From: a virus
DNA length: 42,426 bases
Virus record (IMG/VR): IMGVR_UViG_3300030451_003752
Coordinates: 1 to 42,426 of that record
Strand: one strand, 5' to 3'
Positions 27,186-35,800 of the stretch are shown here, in pieces. Position numbers and translations under genes: made by a program. Each line of letters begins with the position of its first letter. Within the stretch, counting starts at the first letter, position 1. The notes below the pieces were generated by a model, which made no database searches, was not told the origin of the DNA, and was given only the letters and a program-made list of their open reading frames with translations.

Positions 27186-27524
27186 TTAGTTTAAGTATGC
27201 GTAACCGCTTTCGGCAGCCGCGAGAGTTATTGTTAAATTATTTGCGTCGGTATATGTTACTCCACCAAGTGCGCCGACATTAGTATAAACATTATCACTG
27301 CTTGAAAATTTTATACTAACACTAGGGAATTTATTTAAATTGTGTGCTATTGTCCAAGTTGTAGATGCACTATTTTGATTATGCGTAAAATGATCTTTTG
27401 ACTTAACATAAGCAGCTACATCTAACATTTTAAAATTTTTAGTTTCACCACTTACGTCGGTTCCTAATAATTTATCATTATCGGTTATTTCACTATCATT
27501 TGGAAAAGTGGTTAATCTAGGCAT
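27186..27524 (-). CDS. Small tail fibre-like protein (112 aa)
   Basis: The N-terminus (DSEITDNDKLLGTDVSGETK) is a short fibre-start motif. The C-terminal half (FTHNQNSASTTWTIAHNLNK, later YTDANNLTITLAAAESGYAYL) is a beta-sandwich domain common at fibre tips. It may form the tip of a fibre or a tail-associated adhesin. It lies 5 bases upstream of the 627-aa fibre start and 6 bases downstream of the holin. Confidence 0.72.
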   Translation of the reverse strand: MPRLTTFPNDSEITDNDKLLGTDVSGETKNFKMLDVAAYVKSKDHFTHNQNSASTTWTIAHNLNKFPSVSIKFSSSDNVYTNVGALGGVTYTDANNLTITLAAAESGYAYLN

Positions 27525-27530
27525 CTTAAT

Positions 27531-27992
27531 TTATTTTTTAAATATACTTGTAACCTTTTCTCCACTCCTTCCACCGAAATAGGCCAAAACGACGGCCATC
27601 ATGACCTTCTCGAAAGTGTCGTTCCATGTAACCCCAATGTTAAACGGTATAGATTCTACGCTATCAAGTATACCAGCAAAAGAAAATACAACAATACACC
27701 ACACTAAAACTAATGGGCGTACATTCTTCGAAAGCCATGAATCAGATGCGGCGTCCGCCTGCCATCTTGTTGTTATAGCTTCCATTTCTTTATTTTGCTG
27801 TTCGTATATTAATTGTTGTAATTTTATTTTATCATCACTGCTTGCATCAGATTTACCAATAGCAGCGATTGCTTCCGCAGGTGATGTAACGCCTTTTAAA
27901 ACATTACCTAATGCAGGATTTGCTATAGAAGCGGCGCCAAACAAAAGTTTACCTACGGTAGTTTCCGCAAATTTCTTTTTTGTTTTACTCAT
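27531..27992 (-). CDS. Holin, three-helix type
   Basis: The protein has 153 aa. Its N-terminal ~85 residues hold an amphipathic region and a charged helix (LQQLIYEQQNKEMEAITTR). After WLSKNVRP come two hydrophobic segments: about residues 93-109 (LVLVWCIVVFSFAGIL) and about 127-139, ending in YFGGRSGEK. The RP-hydrophobic-YFGGRxxEK pattern is typical of the GTA/3TM holin family, which makes holes in the inner membrane for lysis. No endolysin is seen in the window. It overlaps the upstream gene by one base (TAATG). Confidence 0.8.
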   Translation of the reverse strand: MSKTKKKFAETTVGKLLFGAASIANPALGNVLKGVTSPAEAIAAIGKSDASSDDKIKLQQLIYEQQNKEMEAITTRWQADAASDSWLSKNVRPLVLVWCIVVFSFAGILDSVESIPFNIGVTWNDTFEKVMMAVVLAYFGGRSGEKVTSIFKK

Positions 27993-28774
27993 TATCTTCT
28001 TCTAATTTTTCTTTTACCAAATATATTCTTAGCCATTGGATTACATTTACCTCTTCCGCATCCACCTTTAAATATACCACCTATAGCCTTGAATGGTAAA
28101 GTAACCGCGCCAACAGCTACATTACCCACTGTACGACCAACGTCTCCAGCTGCATATCCAATACCTCTTGTTATATTACTAATAGTTCCTCCTGGTTCAA
28201 AAGGCCTACGACCCAAAGGCCTAAAAGGTTTTCTTTTTTTCTTAGGTCTAGATTTAGGGTTAAGTTTAGGGCCTGATCCCAGTTCTATCTTATTCTTCGC
28301 CTTAGTGATGACTTTTGGCATAACTTCTTGTTGTTTAATTTTTGGGCTAGTAATTGGTGATGGGCCAGTAGATATAGGAATTATAGGATTAGCTTTAGGG
28401 CCTGATCCCATTTTTACTGGGCCAGCAGGTTTTAGGCTTAATGGTGCTACTCTTGCGACTCTCGGTGGCGCTGTAGATTTTTTTTCAACTTTTACAACTG
28501 ATCCTGTTCTGGTATTGTAATTTATTGCTGCTTTTTTAAATCCAGGAAAAGACATACCAGTTCCTGATTGTCCCCCTGCTTTTTTGTAAGCTTCTTGATA
28601 AGTAACACCTGTAGATTGTCTTGTTTGAGTATAAGGTGTTGTTGTTGTAGTTGTATTACCTTTTTTTACTACAACAGGTGTTCCGAATACTTTTGGTCCA
28701 AACGGTCTCACGGTTACTTTTTTAACAACCGGGTTTGGATTTTTCTTTACTACGTGTAGTGGATTATGTGCCAT
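27992..28774 (-). CDS. Basic Pro/Lys-rich protein of unknown function (260 aa)
   Basis: It is very rich in Lys, Pro, Gly and Arg and mostly of low complexity, with a repeat GSGPKANPI / GSGPKLNPK and basic runs such as RPKKKRKPFRPLGRRPF. A Gly/Ala/Val-rich hydrophobic stretch near the end (VGRTVGNVAVGAVTLPFKAI) could touch membrane. It ends with CGRGKCNPMAKNIFGKRKIR. A DNA- or RNA-binding virion component is possible, but there is no motif to prove it. Confidence 0.65.
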   Translation of the reverse strand: MAHNPLHVVKKNPNPVVKKVTVRPFGPKVFGTPVVVKKGNTTTTTTPYTQTRQSTGVTYQEAYKKAGGQSGTGMSFPGFKKAAINYNTRTGSVVKVEKKSTAPPRVARVAPLSLKPAGPVKMGSGPKANPIIPISTGPSPITSPKIKQQEVMPKVITKAKNKIELGSGPKLNPKSRPKKKRKPFRPLGRRPFEPGGTISNITRGIGYAAGDVGRTVGNVAVGAVTLPFKAIGGIFKGGCGRGKCNPMAKNIFGKRKIRRR

Positions 28775-28775
28775 T

Positions 28776-28955
28776 TTATTTCTTTTTGTTGAGTTTGAAT
28801 TCTTTATCGTAAGGCACTAAATTATTTAATGCTCTTCTTCTACCTTCGCAACCGCATGGAACGTTTAAACCTTCTGATACTTTGTCTACTATGGTTTTTA
28901 TACCGGTTGCTGTTGTAATTTTATGTATTGTATCTCCTAGTCCTCTTGATTTCAT
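28776..28955 (-). CDS. Conserved small phage protein (59 aa)
   Basis: I start it at 28955 (MKSRGLGDTIHKITTATGIK), one base after the stop of the 95-aa gene (TAAtATG), rather than at the overlapping 29021. The pattern GLGDTIHKIT-TGIK, then VPCGCEGRRRALNNLVPY, recurs in phages of marine bacteria. The CGC pair may bind metal. Function is unknown. Confidence 0.7.
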   Translation of the reverse strand: MKSRGLGDTIHKITTATGIKTIVDKVSEGLNVPCGCEGRRRALNNLVPYDKEFKLNKKK

Positions 28956-28956
28956 A

Positions 28957-29244
28957 TTAACAGTTCCATTTTCTTCTTGCTGCTCTACCTCTTTCAGATT
29001 TCCATCCTTTAGATCTAGCACAAAATGATTTTCTTCTTTTCCAAGCTTTACTACCTTTCTTTAGTTTAGAAGGTGGTGTTGTTACAGCTGTTTTTAGCTT
29101 ACTACCTGGATTATCTCTTCTATATTTAGCTACGCCTTTTTTAGTCATACCACCACCAGCTTTTTTACCGGTGCCACCTTTTTTATTGACCTTTTGGTAA
29201 TATCCCAAAGATTTTTTTCTTGATGGGGCTTTTTTATTTGCCAT
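28957..29244 (-). CDS. Basic small protein, DUF6321-like (95 aa)
   Basis: The protein is Lys/Arg/Ser-rich and ends with the pattern SKAWKRRKSFCARSKGW followed by RAARRKWNC. This pattern is typical of small basic marine-phage proteins listed as DUF6321. The strong positive charge suggests nucleic acid binding. Its start overlaps the 41-aa gene. The name is from memory of the pattern and not a search. Confidence 0.7.
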   Translation of the reverse strand: MANKKAPSRKKSLGYYQKVNKKGGTGKKAGGGMTKKGVAKYRRDNPGSKLKTAVTTPPSKLKKGSKAWKRRKSFCARSKGWKSERGRAARRKWNC

Positions 29245-29359
29245 AGCGTTTAGACTTTTTTCCTTTTCTTAACATTTTAAAATCAGCACCTGTGATTTTA
29301 TTAAAAGGCGGGGCCATTCTAGCAATCTTTTTTTGATTAGCGGTTAATTTTTTAGCCAT
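29234..29359 (-). CDS. Small basic phage protein (41 aa)
   Basis: It starts at the ATG complementary to 29357-29359 (MAKKLTANQKKIARMAPPFN) and continues NKITGADFKMLRKGKKSKRY. The KKIARMAPP-x-KITGADF pattern recurs in phages. It is too short for most gene callers and its stop overlaps the start of the 95-aa gene by 11 bases. No function is known to me. Confidence 0.68.
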   Translation of the reverse strand: MAKKLTANQKKIARMAPPFNKITGADFKMLRKGKKSKRYGK

Positions 29360-29361
29360 GA

Positions 29362-29454
29362 TTACTTTTTCTTTTTTTTCTTTTTAGCGTATGCTTTTGC
29401 TGCTGCTTTACCTTTTTTAGTATAAGCAAACTTTTTGTTTCCTACTTTTGGCAT
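29362..29454 (-). CDS. Tiny Lys/Ala-rich phage protein (30 aa)
   Basis: The product begins MPKVGNKKFAYTKKGKAAAK and ends in a run of lysines. It is a 30-residue basic peptide of a type (MPKVGxKKFxYTxxGKxAA) common in tailed phages near structural genes. It sits between the winged-helix gene and the 41-aa gene with 2-base gaps on both sides. Confidence 0.66.
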   Translation of the reverse strand: MPKVGNKKFAYTKKGKAAAKAYAKKKKKKK

Positions 29455-29456
29455 GA

Positions 29457-29897
29457 TTATCTGTTTTTGTCTTTGATCATATTGTCTATAGCTTTATTAT
29501 AAACTTTATCCGTATATGATCGGTTATTATAAAATATATTTCTTTCTGAAGTTGGAATATCCTCTTCACCCAATAGAATTCTGTATATACGGGATATAAG
29601 TTGACTTGATTTAAATGAGGTTTTGTATATACTGTATTTAATTGTAGTTCTGTTTCGATGACGCCATACTTCTATCCAGCCTTCTCTACGAAGTCTTTCC
29701 CACCGGTTTTTATCCCAGCTATATGTATAAACGCCCTCTATAAATTCATTACGCGTAAAACGACTTTTGCAATCTAAATAGATTAAAAGTTCTAAATCCG
29801 CATCTTTTAGATTATAAGTTTTACAGGCCCATTTACGAACGAGCCTGTAATACTTTAATAAATTTAATTCTCTAATATCTTGTGATGTTAATTTCAT
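29457..29897 (-). CDS. Winged-helix (MarR-like) DNA-binding protein candidate
   Basis: The protein has 146 aa. After a helical N-terminus (LNLLKYYRLVRKWACKTYNL) comes DLELLIYLDCKSRFTRNEF, then SWDKNRWERLRREGWIEVWR. This order of helix, recognition-helix-like segment and a basic wing (HRNRTTIKYSIYKTSF) fits a MarR/winged-helix fold. Proteins of this pattern are widespread in marine phages. It overlaps groES by four bases (ATGA). It may regulate late transcription or aid packaging; neither is shown. Confidence 0.65.
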   Translation of the reverse strand: MKLTSQDIRELNLLKYYRLVRKWACKTYNLKDADLELLIYLDCKSRFTRNEFIEGVYTYSWDKNRWERLRREGWIEVWRHRNRTTIKYSIYKTSFKSSQLISRIYRILLGEEDIPTSERNIFYNNRSYTDKVYNKAIDNMIKDKNR

Positions 29898-30151
29898 TCA
29901 ACTAAAACTATATCACTTAATCTTAAAACATAATACAGTTTTTCATTTAATTCTATACCATGTCCTTGATGCTTATCATAATGTACTATATCATTAGGAT
30001 TTAATCCTTCTGCTAATTTTCCAGCAGATATTATTTTACCTTTTGAATATCTTACATCTTTATTTTGATCCTCTGTTAATTCAAGGCCTCCTACTTTCTT
30101 CGGCGCCTCTTTTATCTTTTCAACAATTACGTAATGACTAAGCGCTTGCAT
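29894..30151 (-). CDS. groES: Phage co-chaperonin GroES (Cpn10)
   Basis: The protein has 85 aa, against about 97 in bacterial GroES. It has the Cpn10 order: VIVEKI strand, the mobile loop KKVGGLELTEDQ (equivalent to the GGIVLTG loop that binds GroEL), SKGKIISAGK, PNDIVHYDKHQGHGIELNEK, and the final strand YYVLRLSDIVLVE. The mobile loop has the hydrophobic triplet needed to dock on GroEL. The dome loop seems shortened. It overlaps the 3' end of groEL by 14 bases, so the two are co-translated, with groEL first, the reverse of the usual bacterial order. Confidence 0.9.
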   Translation of the reverse strand: MQALSHYVIVEKIKEAPKKVGGLELTEDQNKDVRYSKGKIISAGKLAEGLNPNDIVHYDKHQGHGIELNEKLYYVLRLSDIVLVE

Positions 30152-31703
30152 TTTCTAATCTTACATTACTTATTACACAATTAGCTGAGAATATTGTATT
30201 AACTACACTAACAGCATTTTTCAATGCAGTTTTAGTTACAAGTACTGGATCAATAATACCTGCTTCGATCATATTTACTTCTGAGTTATTTACAACATCA
30301 ATACCTATGCCAACTTTACCAGATTCTTTATGTGCCAATGCAGCATTATCTAGTATTGCAGCATAAGGCGCTTTTATTGCTTCTAACAATATAGCCTCAC
30401 CATCGTTTTCAGGTATTATCGCATAAGATGCATCTAATAATGCAACTCCTCCTCCAGATATTATACCTTCTTGCAATGCCGCTTTTGTTGCATATATTGC
30501 ATCTTCTACTCTGTCTTTCTTTTCTTTCATTTCAACTTGTGAATCTGCACCAACAGAGATCATTGCAACTTGCCCATTTAGCATTGCTAATCTTTCTTGC
30601 ATTTTCTTTTTAAAGAATGGATTTTTTTCTTTTTTAATTTTCTTTTCAACCATTTTAATTCTTTCATCCAAAACAATACCTTGATCGATTGTTTGAATTA
30701 CTGTATGTGAATTATCAGTTATTGACTGAACAGCTTCACCTAAAACATCTGGTTGTATTAAATCAAGATCATCTCCTAATTCTTCATTAATGACTTTTGC
30801 TCCGGTTAATATCGCAAGATCTTCAATCGTATCTTGTTTAGTTGGCCCGAATCCAGGCAAATCTACAACATTTACTTTTATATTACCTTTGACTTTGTTA
30901 GCAAGCAACGCCGCCATAGGTTGTTGTTCTACGCCCGCAACGATCAACAAACTCCTTTTCTCTTTAATAACAAACTCCAACACGCTTTGTATTTTACGAA
31001 TATTAGGTATCGGCGAGGAAACTATCAGTACGTACGGATTATCTAGCACTGCTTTACCTTTATCCTTATCTGTCATAAAGTGTGGCGATTTAAGTCCGCA
31101 GTCCAACCTCGTGCCCTCCACGAATTTAACGTGTGTGTCATGGGTCTCAGACTCTTCCATTAGGACGACACCATCCTTACCTACTTTTGAATAAGCTTGC
31201 GATATAATTTCACCAAGAGCTTTATCATTATTACAACTAATAGCACTTACAGCTTGTAGCATTTTACCATCAACTGGAACTGCATTTTTCTCTAAGTACT
31301 CAGTTACTTTTTTAAGACCTGAAAGAATACCTTCTTTTATAGGTCTTACAGTTTGTTCGTATTTCTTTTCATTAGCTAAATGTAGCAATGATTGCGCAAG
31401 TACAGTAGCTGTTGTAGTACCGTCACCTGCTTCTTTAACTGTATTTCTAGCTGCTTCTTTAATTAAAGTTGCACCTATATTTTCGACCGGGTCATATAAG
31501 ACTACGGATTCTGCTACCGTTACACCGTCTTTTGTAATTACCGGTCTTCCCATTGCGTCTTCATATATAACGCATTTACCTGATGCACCAAGAGTTGACT
31601 TCACTGCGTTAGCTAGCTTATCAACTCCGTGCATTATCTTGTCTTTTGCTTCTGTCCCGAAAGACAGATCTTTTACTATCTCACTCGGATTATTATATTC
31701 CAT
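30138..31703 (-). CDS. groEL: Phage chaperonin GroEL (Cpn60)
   Basis: The protein has 521 aa. All key Cpn60 elements are visible: TKDGVTVA, the ATP motif GDGTTTATVLAQ, the apical VVDLPGFG segment followed by QDTIEDLAILTGAKVI, and VEDAIYATKAALQEGI, whose Asp is the catalytic one. GGGVALL follows. The C-terminus stops at VISNVRLENASA, so the flexible Gly-Gly-Met tail of bacterial GroEL is absent. It probably folds bulky virion proteins such as the capsid or giant fibres. Between about 30890 and 31170 (residues ~178-271, start of the apical domain) codon use is more GC-rich than in the rest of the gene, which suggests recombination. Confidence 0.95.
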   Translation of the reverse strand: MEYNNPSEIVKDLSFGTEAKDKIMHGVDKLANAVKSTLGASGKCVIYEDAMGRPVITKDGVTVAESVVLYDPVENIGATLIKEAARNTVKEAGDGTTTATVLAQSLLHLANEKKYEQTVRPIKEGILSGLKKVTEYLEKNAVPVDGKMLQAVSAISCNNDKALGEIISQAYSKVGKDGVVLMEESETHDTHVKFVEGTRLDCGLKSPHFMTDKDKGKAVLDNPYVLIVSSPIPNIRKIQSVLEFVIKEKRSLLIVAGVEQQPMAALLANKVKGNIKVNVVDLPGFGPTKQDTIEDLAILTGAKVINEELGDDLDLIQPDVLGEAVQSITDNSHTVIQTIDQGIVLDERIKMVEKKIKKEKNPFFKKKMQERLAMLNGQVAMISVGADSQVEMKEKKDRVEDAIYATKAALQEGIISGGGVALLDASYAIIPENDGEAILLEAIKAPYAAILDNAALAHKESGKVGIGIDVVNNSEVNMIEAGIIDPVLVTKTALKNAVSVVNTIFSANCVISNVRLENASA

Positions 31704-31727
31704 TTAATTAAATTTTAAAAGTGGTTA

Positions 31728-32036
31728 TTATTCAAAGGTTTTTACAACTTTAGGTCCTTTAGAAAATTCTAATCTTTTGTTGTAATGTTCAATACTTCCA
31801 TCAATTGCAGCTTCTGCTGATTCTATGGTTTCTCTTCTGGTTACATCTGTCCAAGCATCGGTTGGGTTACCTTCTGAATCTAAGTTCTTACATTCAGTTT
31901 GATAAAATCCATTTGGTAGTTGTACAATTCTCCAGTTCTTTTTGTCTGCGAAAAATTCCCATGTTTTTTTGGTTTCTTCGGATATTCCTTGGTTACTATT
32001 ATTCGCCCAGGAATAGGTTTTGTAATAAAATGTCAT
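31728..32036 (-). CDS. Conserved phage protein (102 aa)
   Basis: The pattern WEFFADKKNWRIVQLPNGFY, then QTECKNLDSEGNPTDAWTDV, ends with a helical region SAEAAIDGSIEHYNKRLEF. I recognise this as a small protein seen in marine phages but know no function. It lies between groEL and the small Cys-module tail protein. Confidence 0.68.
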   Translation of the reverse strand: MTFYYKTYSWANNSNQGISEETKKTWEFFADKKNWRIVQLPNGFYQTECKNLDSEGNPTDAWTDVTRRETIESAEAAIDGSIEHYNKRLEFSKGPKVVKTFE

Positions 32037-32084
32037 TGGTTTTGGTTTTATTATATGTATATAATTACGTGGTTGTTATATATT

Positions 32085-32405
32085 TTAAGGGCCACCAAGT
32101 TCTCCACAGTCATCTACAGAGGCTACTTGACCTAATGAACCAGTTATTCTAAAAAACTGATTAGCTAAATTATCAAATCTATAATAACCTGCTGATAATG
32201 GTGTTGTTCCCGATGAATTCGTATATACATTGTCATTTACAACAGGTCTAGCTAAACTCCCATTGTGATAATATGTTTGGTTTGCTGTTGCAGAACAAAC
32301 ACCGCTAAATGTTTGCGATGTTGAAGCCGAAAACGATGTTACTGTCGAGCAATCTTGGTCGTAACCATACCAGCAAGTAAAAGAATAAGGAGTAGTTAAA
32401 GGCAT
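32085..32405 (-). CDS. Small tail protein with Cys-terminated module (106 aa)
   Basis: The protein has several Cys (CWYGYDQDC near the start, then SGVCSATANQTYYHNG). The module VYTNSSGTTPLSAGYYRF, followed by FFRITGSLGQVASVDDCGE, is shared with the fibre at 22933-24852, the 152-aa protein next door and the giant hub at 5148-8798. It is probably a small tail-surface or adhesion component. Confidence 0.72.
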   Translation of the reverse strand: MPLTTPYSFTCWYGYDQDCSTVTSFSASTSQTFSGVCSATANQTYYHNGSLARPVVNDNVYTNSSGTTPLSAGYYRFDNLANQFFRITGSLGQVASVDDCGELGGP

Positions 32406-32417
32406 AGTATTATTTAT

Positions 32418-32876
32418 TTAAGGGCATTGATCACATTGTCTAGCCGTTACAACACCTGATGAATTTACTGTTAGAATAGTATAACAACCATTATTCGTAG
32501 TACAACCAAAAGCGTTTATATCATCAGGTAACCAATACTCGCCAGCTGATAATGTACTGTTTGTAGAGCAAGGAGTTGTATAAAGTACCGTGTTTACTCC
32601 AGGTGAACCAGTATAATAAACAGGTGAAACATCAGTAAAACCTGGATTGTCATATCTTTCGATAGATGTTATTACATTACCATAAGATGTAGCAGGGTTT
32701 GGTGAACAGCTTGTATTCAATGTTGGATAACTAACAGTTGATCCATTAGTATTACCGCCATTCATCATATCGTACATAGAAATAGTACCCATACTTTGAG
32801 TACCATCATAGTCTCCATGCTTAGCTTCTCTAGCCATTTTTAGCATTGATAATGTTCCACTACTTGGTACTGCCAT
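32418..32876 (-). CDS. Tail protein with N-terminal fibre-base motif and Cys module (152 aa)
   Basis: The start MAVPSSGTLSMLKMAREAKH is a recurrent base motif of small tail proteins in flavobacterial phages, followed by MGTISMYDMMNGGNTNGS. The C-terminal half carries the Cys module: VLYTTPCSTNSTLSAGEYWL, then NNGCYTILTVNSSGVVTARQ, ending CDQCP. It overlaps the end of the giant fibre gene by 17 bases, so translation is likely coupled. Confidence 0.75.
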   Translation of the reverse strand: MAVPSSGTLSMLKMAREAKHGDYDGTQSMGTISMYDMMNGGNTNGSTVSYPTLNTSCSPNPATSYGNVITSIERYDNPGFTDVSPVYYTGSPGVNTVLYTTPCSTNSTLSAGEYWLPDDINAFGCTTNNGCYTILTVNSSGVVTARQCDQCP

Positions 32877-35800
32877 TTTTTAAAATTTCTATTTCAGCTT
32901 TCAAATCTTTTATAGCTTCTATTAAATATCCAACAACATTACCATAAGCTACTGCTTTATACTCACCTTCGTTATTAACTAGTTCTGGTGCAATTTTTTC
33001 TAACTCTTGTGCTATAACACCACTACTTTCTTTATTGTCTTTTATAAAACTAACACCTCGCATATCATATACTTTTGAGCCATCAAGTGTTTTTATATCC
33101 GATTTTAATCTTTCATCTGAATAAGCAACTACATCCCCACTGGCTGTCATAGCCCCTGTAACATTTACTCCTCCTGTAACCGTTTCTAATTTTTTAGCGT
33201 TATCAAAATACAATTCTGTTTTGCCATCGTTTCTTACTATAATACCGTTTTCACTTTCTTTTGGCCTAAGATGTATTTCACCACTAGGGTTACATCTTAT
33301 ATATAAGTTACCTGTATTATTATCAATATATGAATTATTACTTGTATGATATAAATCAAGATCAGCACCTGTACCTAATTCAAGTTTATGTCCATCTTCA
33401 AATGTCATATCACCATTTACAGTGACATCACCTGTTATAGTACCTCCAGATAATATATTTGTATTTGTATTTGTACTTGAAAAGTTTAATTTACCAGCTG
33501 AATCATTATATGTAACTGATATATTAGTCTCGGTATTACCGCTAACCATTGCTCCAACTATATCCTGTACTTGTTCTGTTGATAATTGAGTATTTGTATT
33601 AGTAGCATCTATTGTAACTTCACCGCTGCTTTCGCTTAATGTAATATTATTACCAGCTACTATATCTAATGCTGTAGTCGATCCAATAGAAGTGCCATCA
33701 ACTGAAATTGATCTAAATGTGTTTGTATCAGTATCTGTTGATGCAAAATTAAGTTTTCCATTAGCGTCGTCATATGTTACCGTTATATTTGTTTCTGTAT
33801 TACTAGACACCATACCGCCTACTATATCTTGTACTTGTTCTGTTGTTAGCTGTGTATTGGTATCTGTATCTGTAGATGTAATAGTTAAAGTATTATTAGC
33901 ATCGTCTTCAGATAAACTTACGTTAGTTCCAGCTTGTAACATTGCAGCAACTACATCTCTTATATCTTCGTCTGTTCTCTGTGTATTAGTATCTGTTGCC
34001 GCTATAGTTAAAGTATTAGCTGAATCATCTTCAGTTAAACTTATATTAGTACCAGCTGTAAGCATTGCAACCGTAACGTCTCTAATATCTTCATCTGATC
34101 GCTGAGTGTTTGTATCTGTAGATGCTATAGTTACTGCCCCGCCGCTTTCTGTTATTGTAACATTCGATCCTTCTGTAAAAGCAAGTGTTTCTGATGCACC
34201 TAAAGTATTACCGCCAGCTGTGACAGTTCTGAATGTATTATCGTTTGTATCTGTTGATGATATTGTTATAACACCTGCTGCTTCAGATAATGTTATATTA
34301 CTACCTTTTTTAAATCTTAATGTTTCGGACGCTTCTAAAGTAGTGTTGGCAGTGCCATTCCCATTACTATCAACCTCTACTGTTCTAAATGTGTTGGTAT
34401 CTGTATCGGTTGCAGCAATTGTAATTTGACCATTATTTTCAGTCAGGGTTACATTTGTACCTCCAACTAAATTTAAAGTTTCTGTATCTCCAATAGATGC
34501 TCCGTCAGCTTGTACAGTTCTAAATGTATTTGTATCTGTTGTATAAGAAGGTACTGCCCATTTATTATCTTTTGTTAAAAATCTATCGGTTGTATCTGAA
34601 GTTCCGTCAGTAGCGCTTAAATCAGCTGTAACTGTTATTGCCCCTGTAGCAGCACTATTAGGCGTTAAGTTGATAAAAGTACCATCTGTAGTTGTAACAC
34701 TTGATACAGCATCGGTTGGTGTTAACAATTCAGTATAATCAGCCATAGTACCAGCTGTCCCGCCATTATGTACATATGATTTGTTTTCATCTGATCTTAC
34801 AACTATATCACCTTCTTGTGCTGTTAAAGCTAGATGTGCTGTTTGGTTAGCTGCAGTTTGTACGGTTGTTAATGCAATTGCACCAACATTTAAAACACCA
34901 TTACCGTCAATTGTTAAATTGCCTCCGACTTTTACACCACCTAGCGTGCTTGACGATGCAGTCGGTAAAGTATACGATTGGTCATCTGCTACAAAGTTTA
35001 TTTTATTATTTGTATCATCATATGTAACTGAAATCCTAGTTTCAGTATTACTCGATAACATTTCTCCCACATAGTCCTGTACAGTTTCTTTTGATAATTG
35101 AGTACCTGAAGCTGTAAAATCTAATTTACCATTAGTATCATCATATGTTACAGTTACGTTGCTTTCTGTATTGCCTGATACCATTGCTCCTACAATATCT
35201 TGCACCTGTTCATCAGTTAACTGAGTATTTGTGTCTGTCGATGCAAAATCGAGCTTGCCGTTGGTATCATCATAAGTAACCGATATGTTTGTTTCGGTGT
35301 TACTTGAAACCATGTTGCCTATAATATCTTGAACCTCTTCTGTAGATAATTGTGTGTTAGTATCGGTCCATGGTACATTAACATATGCTTTTTCACTATC
35401 CAGCTCGACTGGATAATTTTTTCCGGATTCAGTATATCCTATCTTTATTCCACCTAAAGCGGAAGAACTTGCAGCTGGTAATGTATAATTCATATCATCA
35501 ACTACAAAATCTATGCTACCATTGTTATCATCATATGTAACACCTATTCTAGTTTCGGTACCACCCAACATATTACCTACAATATCTTGCACTTCTTCCG
35601 TTGACAACTGGGTATTTGTATCTGTTGAGCTAATTGTTCCATTGCCAGCAATAGTTATATTAGTTCCTGCTGTTAATGCTGCTACCACATTTGTAGTATC
35701 AGTCACATCAGCGTTACTTTCTATGTTATCTAGCTTAGTTTTTAGTGTATTTGTGAAGTCGTTGGCAGTTGGAGTAAAAGTTACGTCTGAATCGCTTTGT

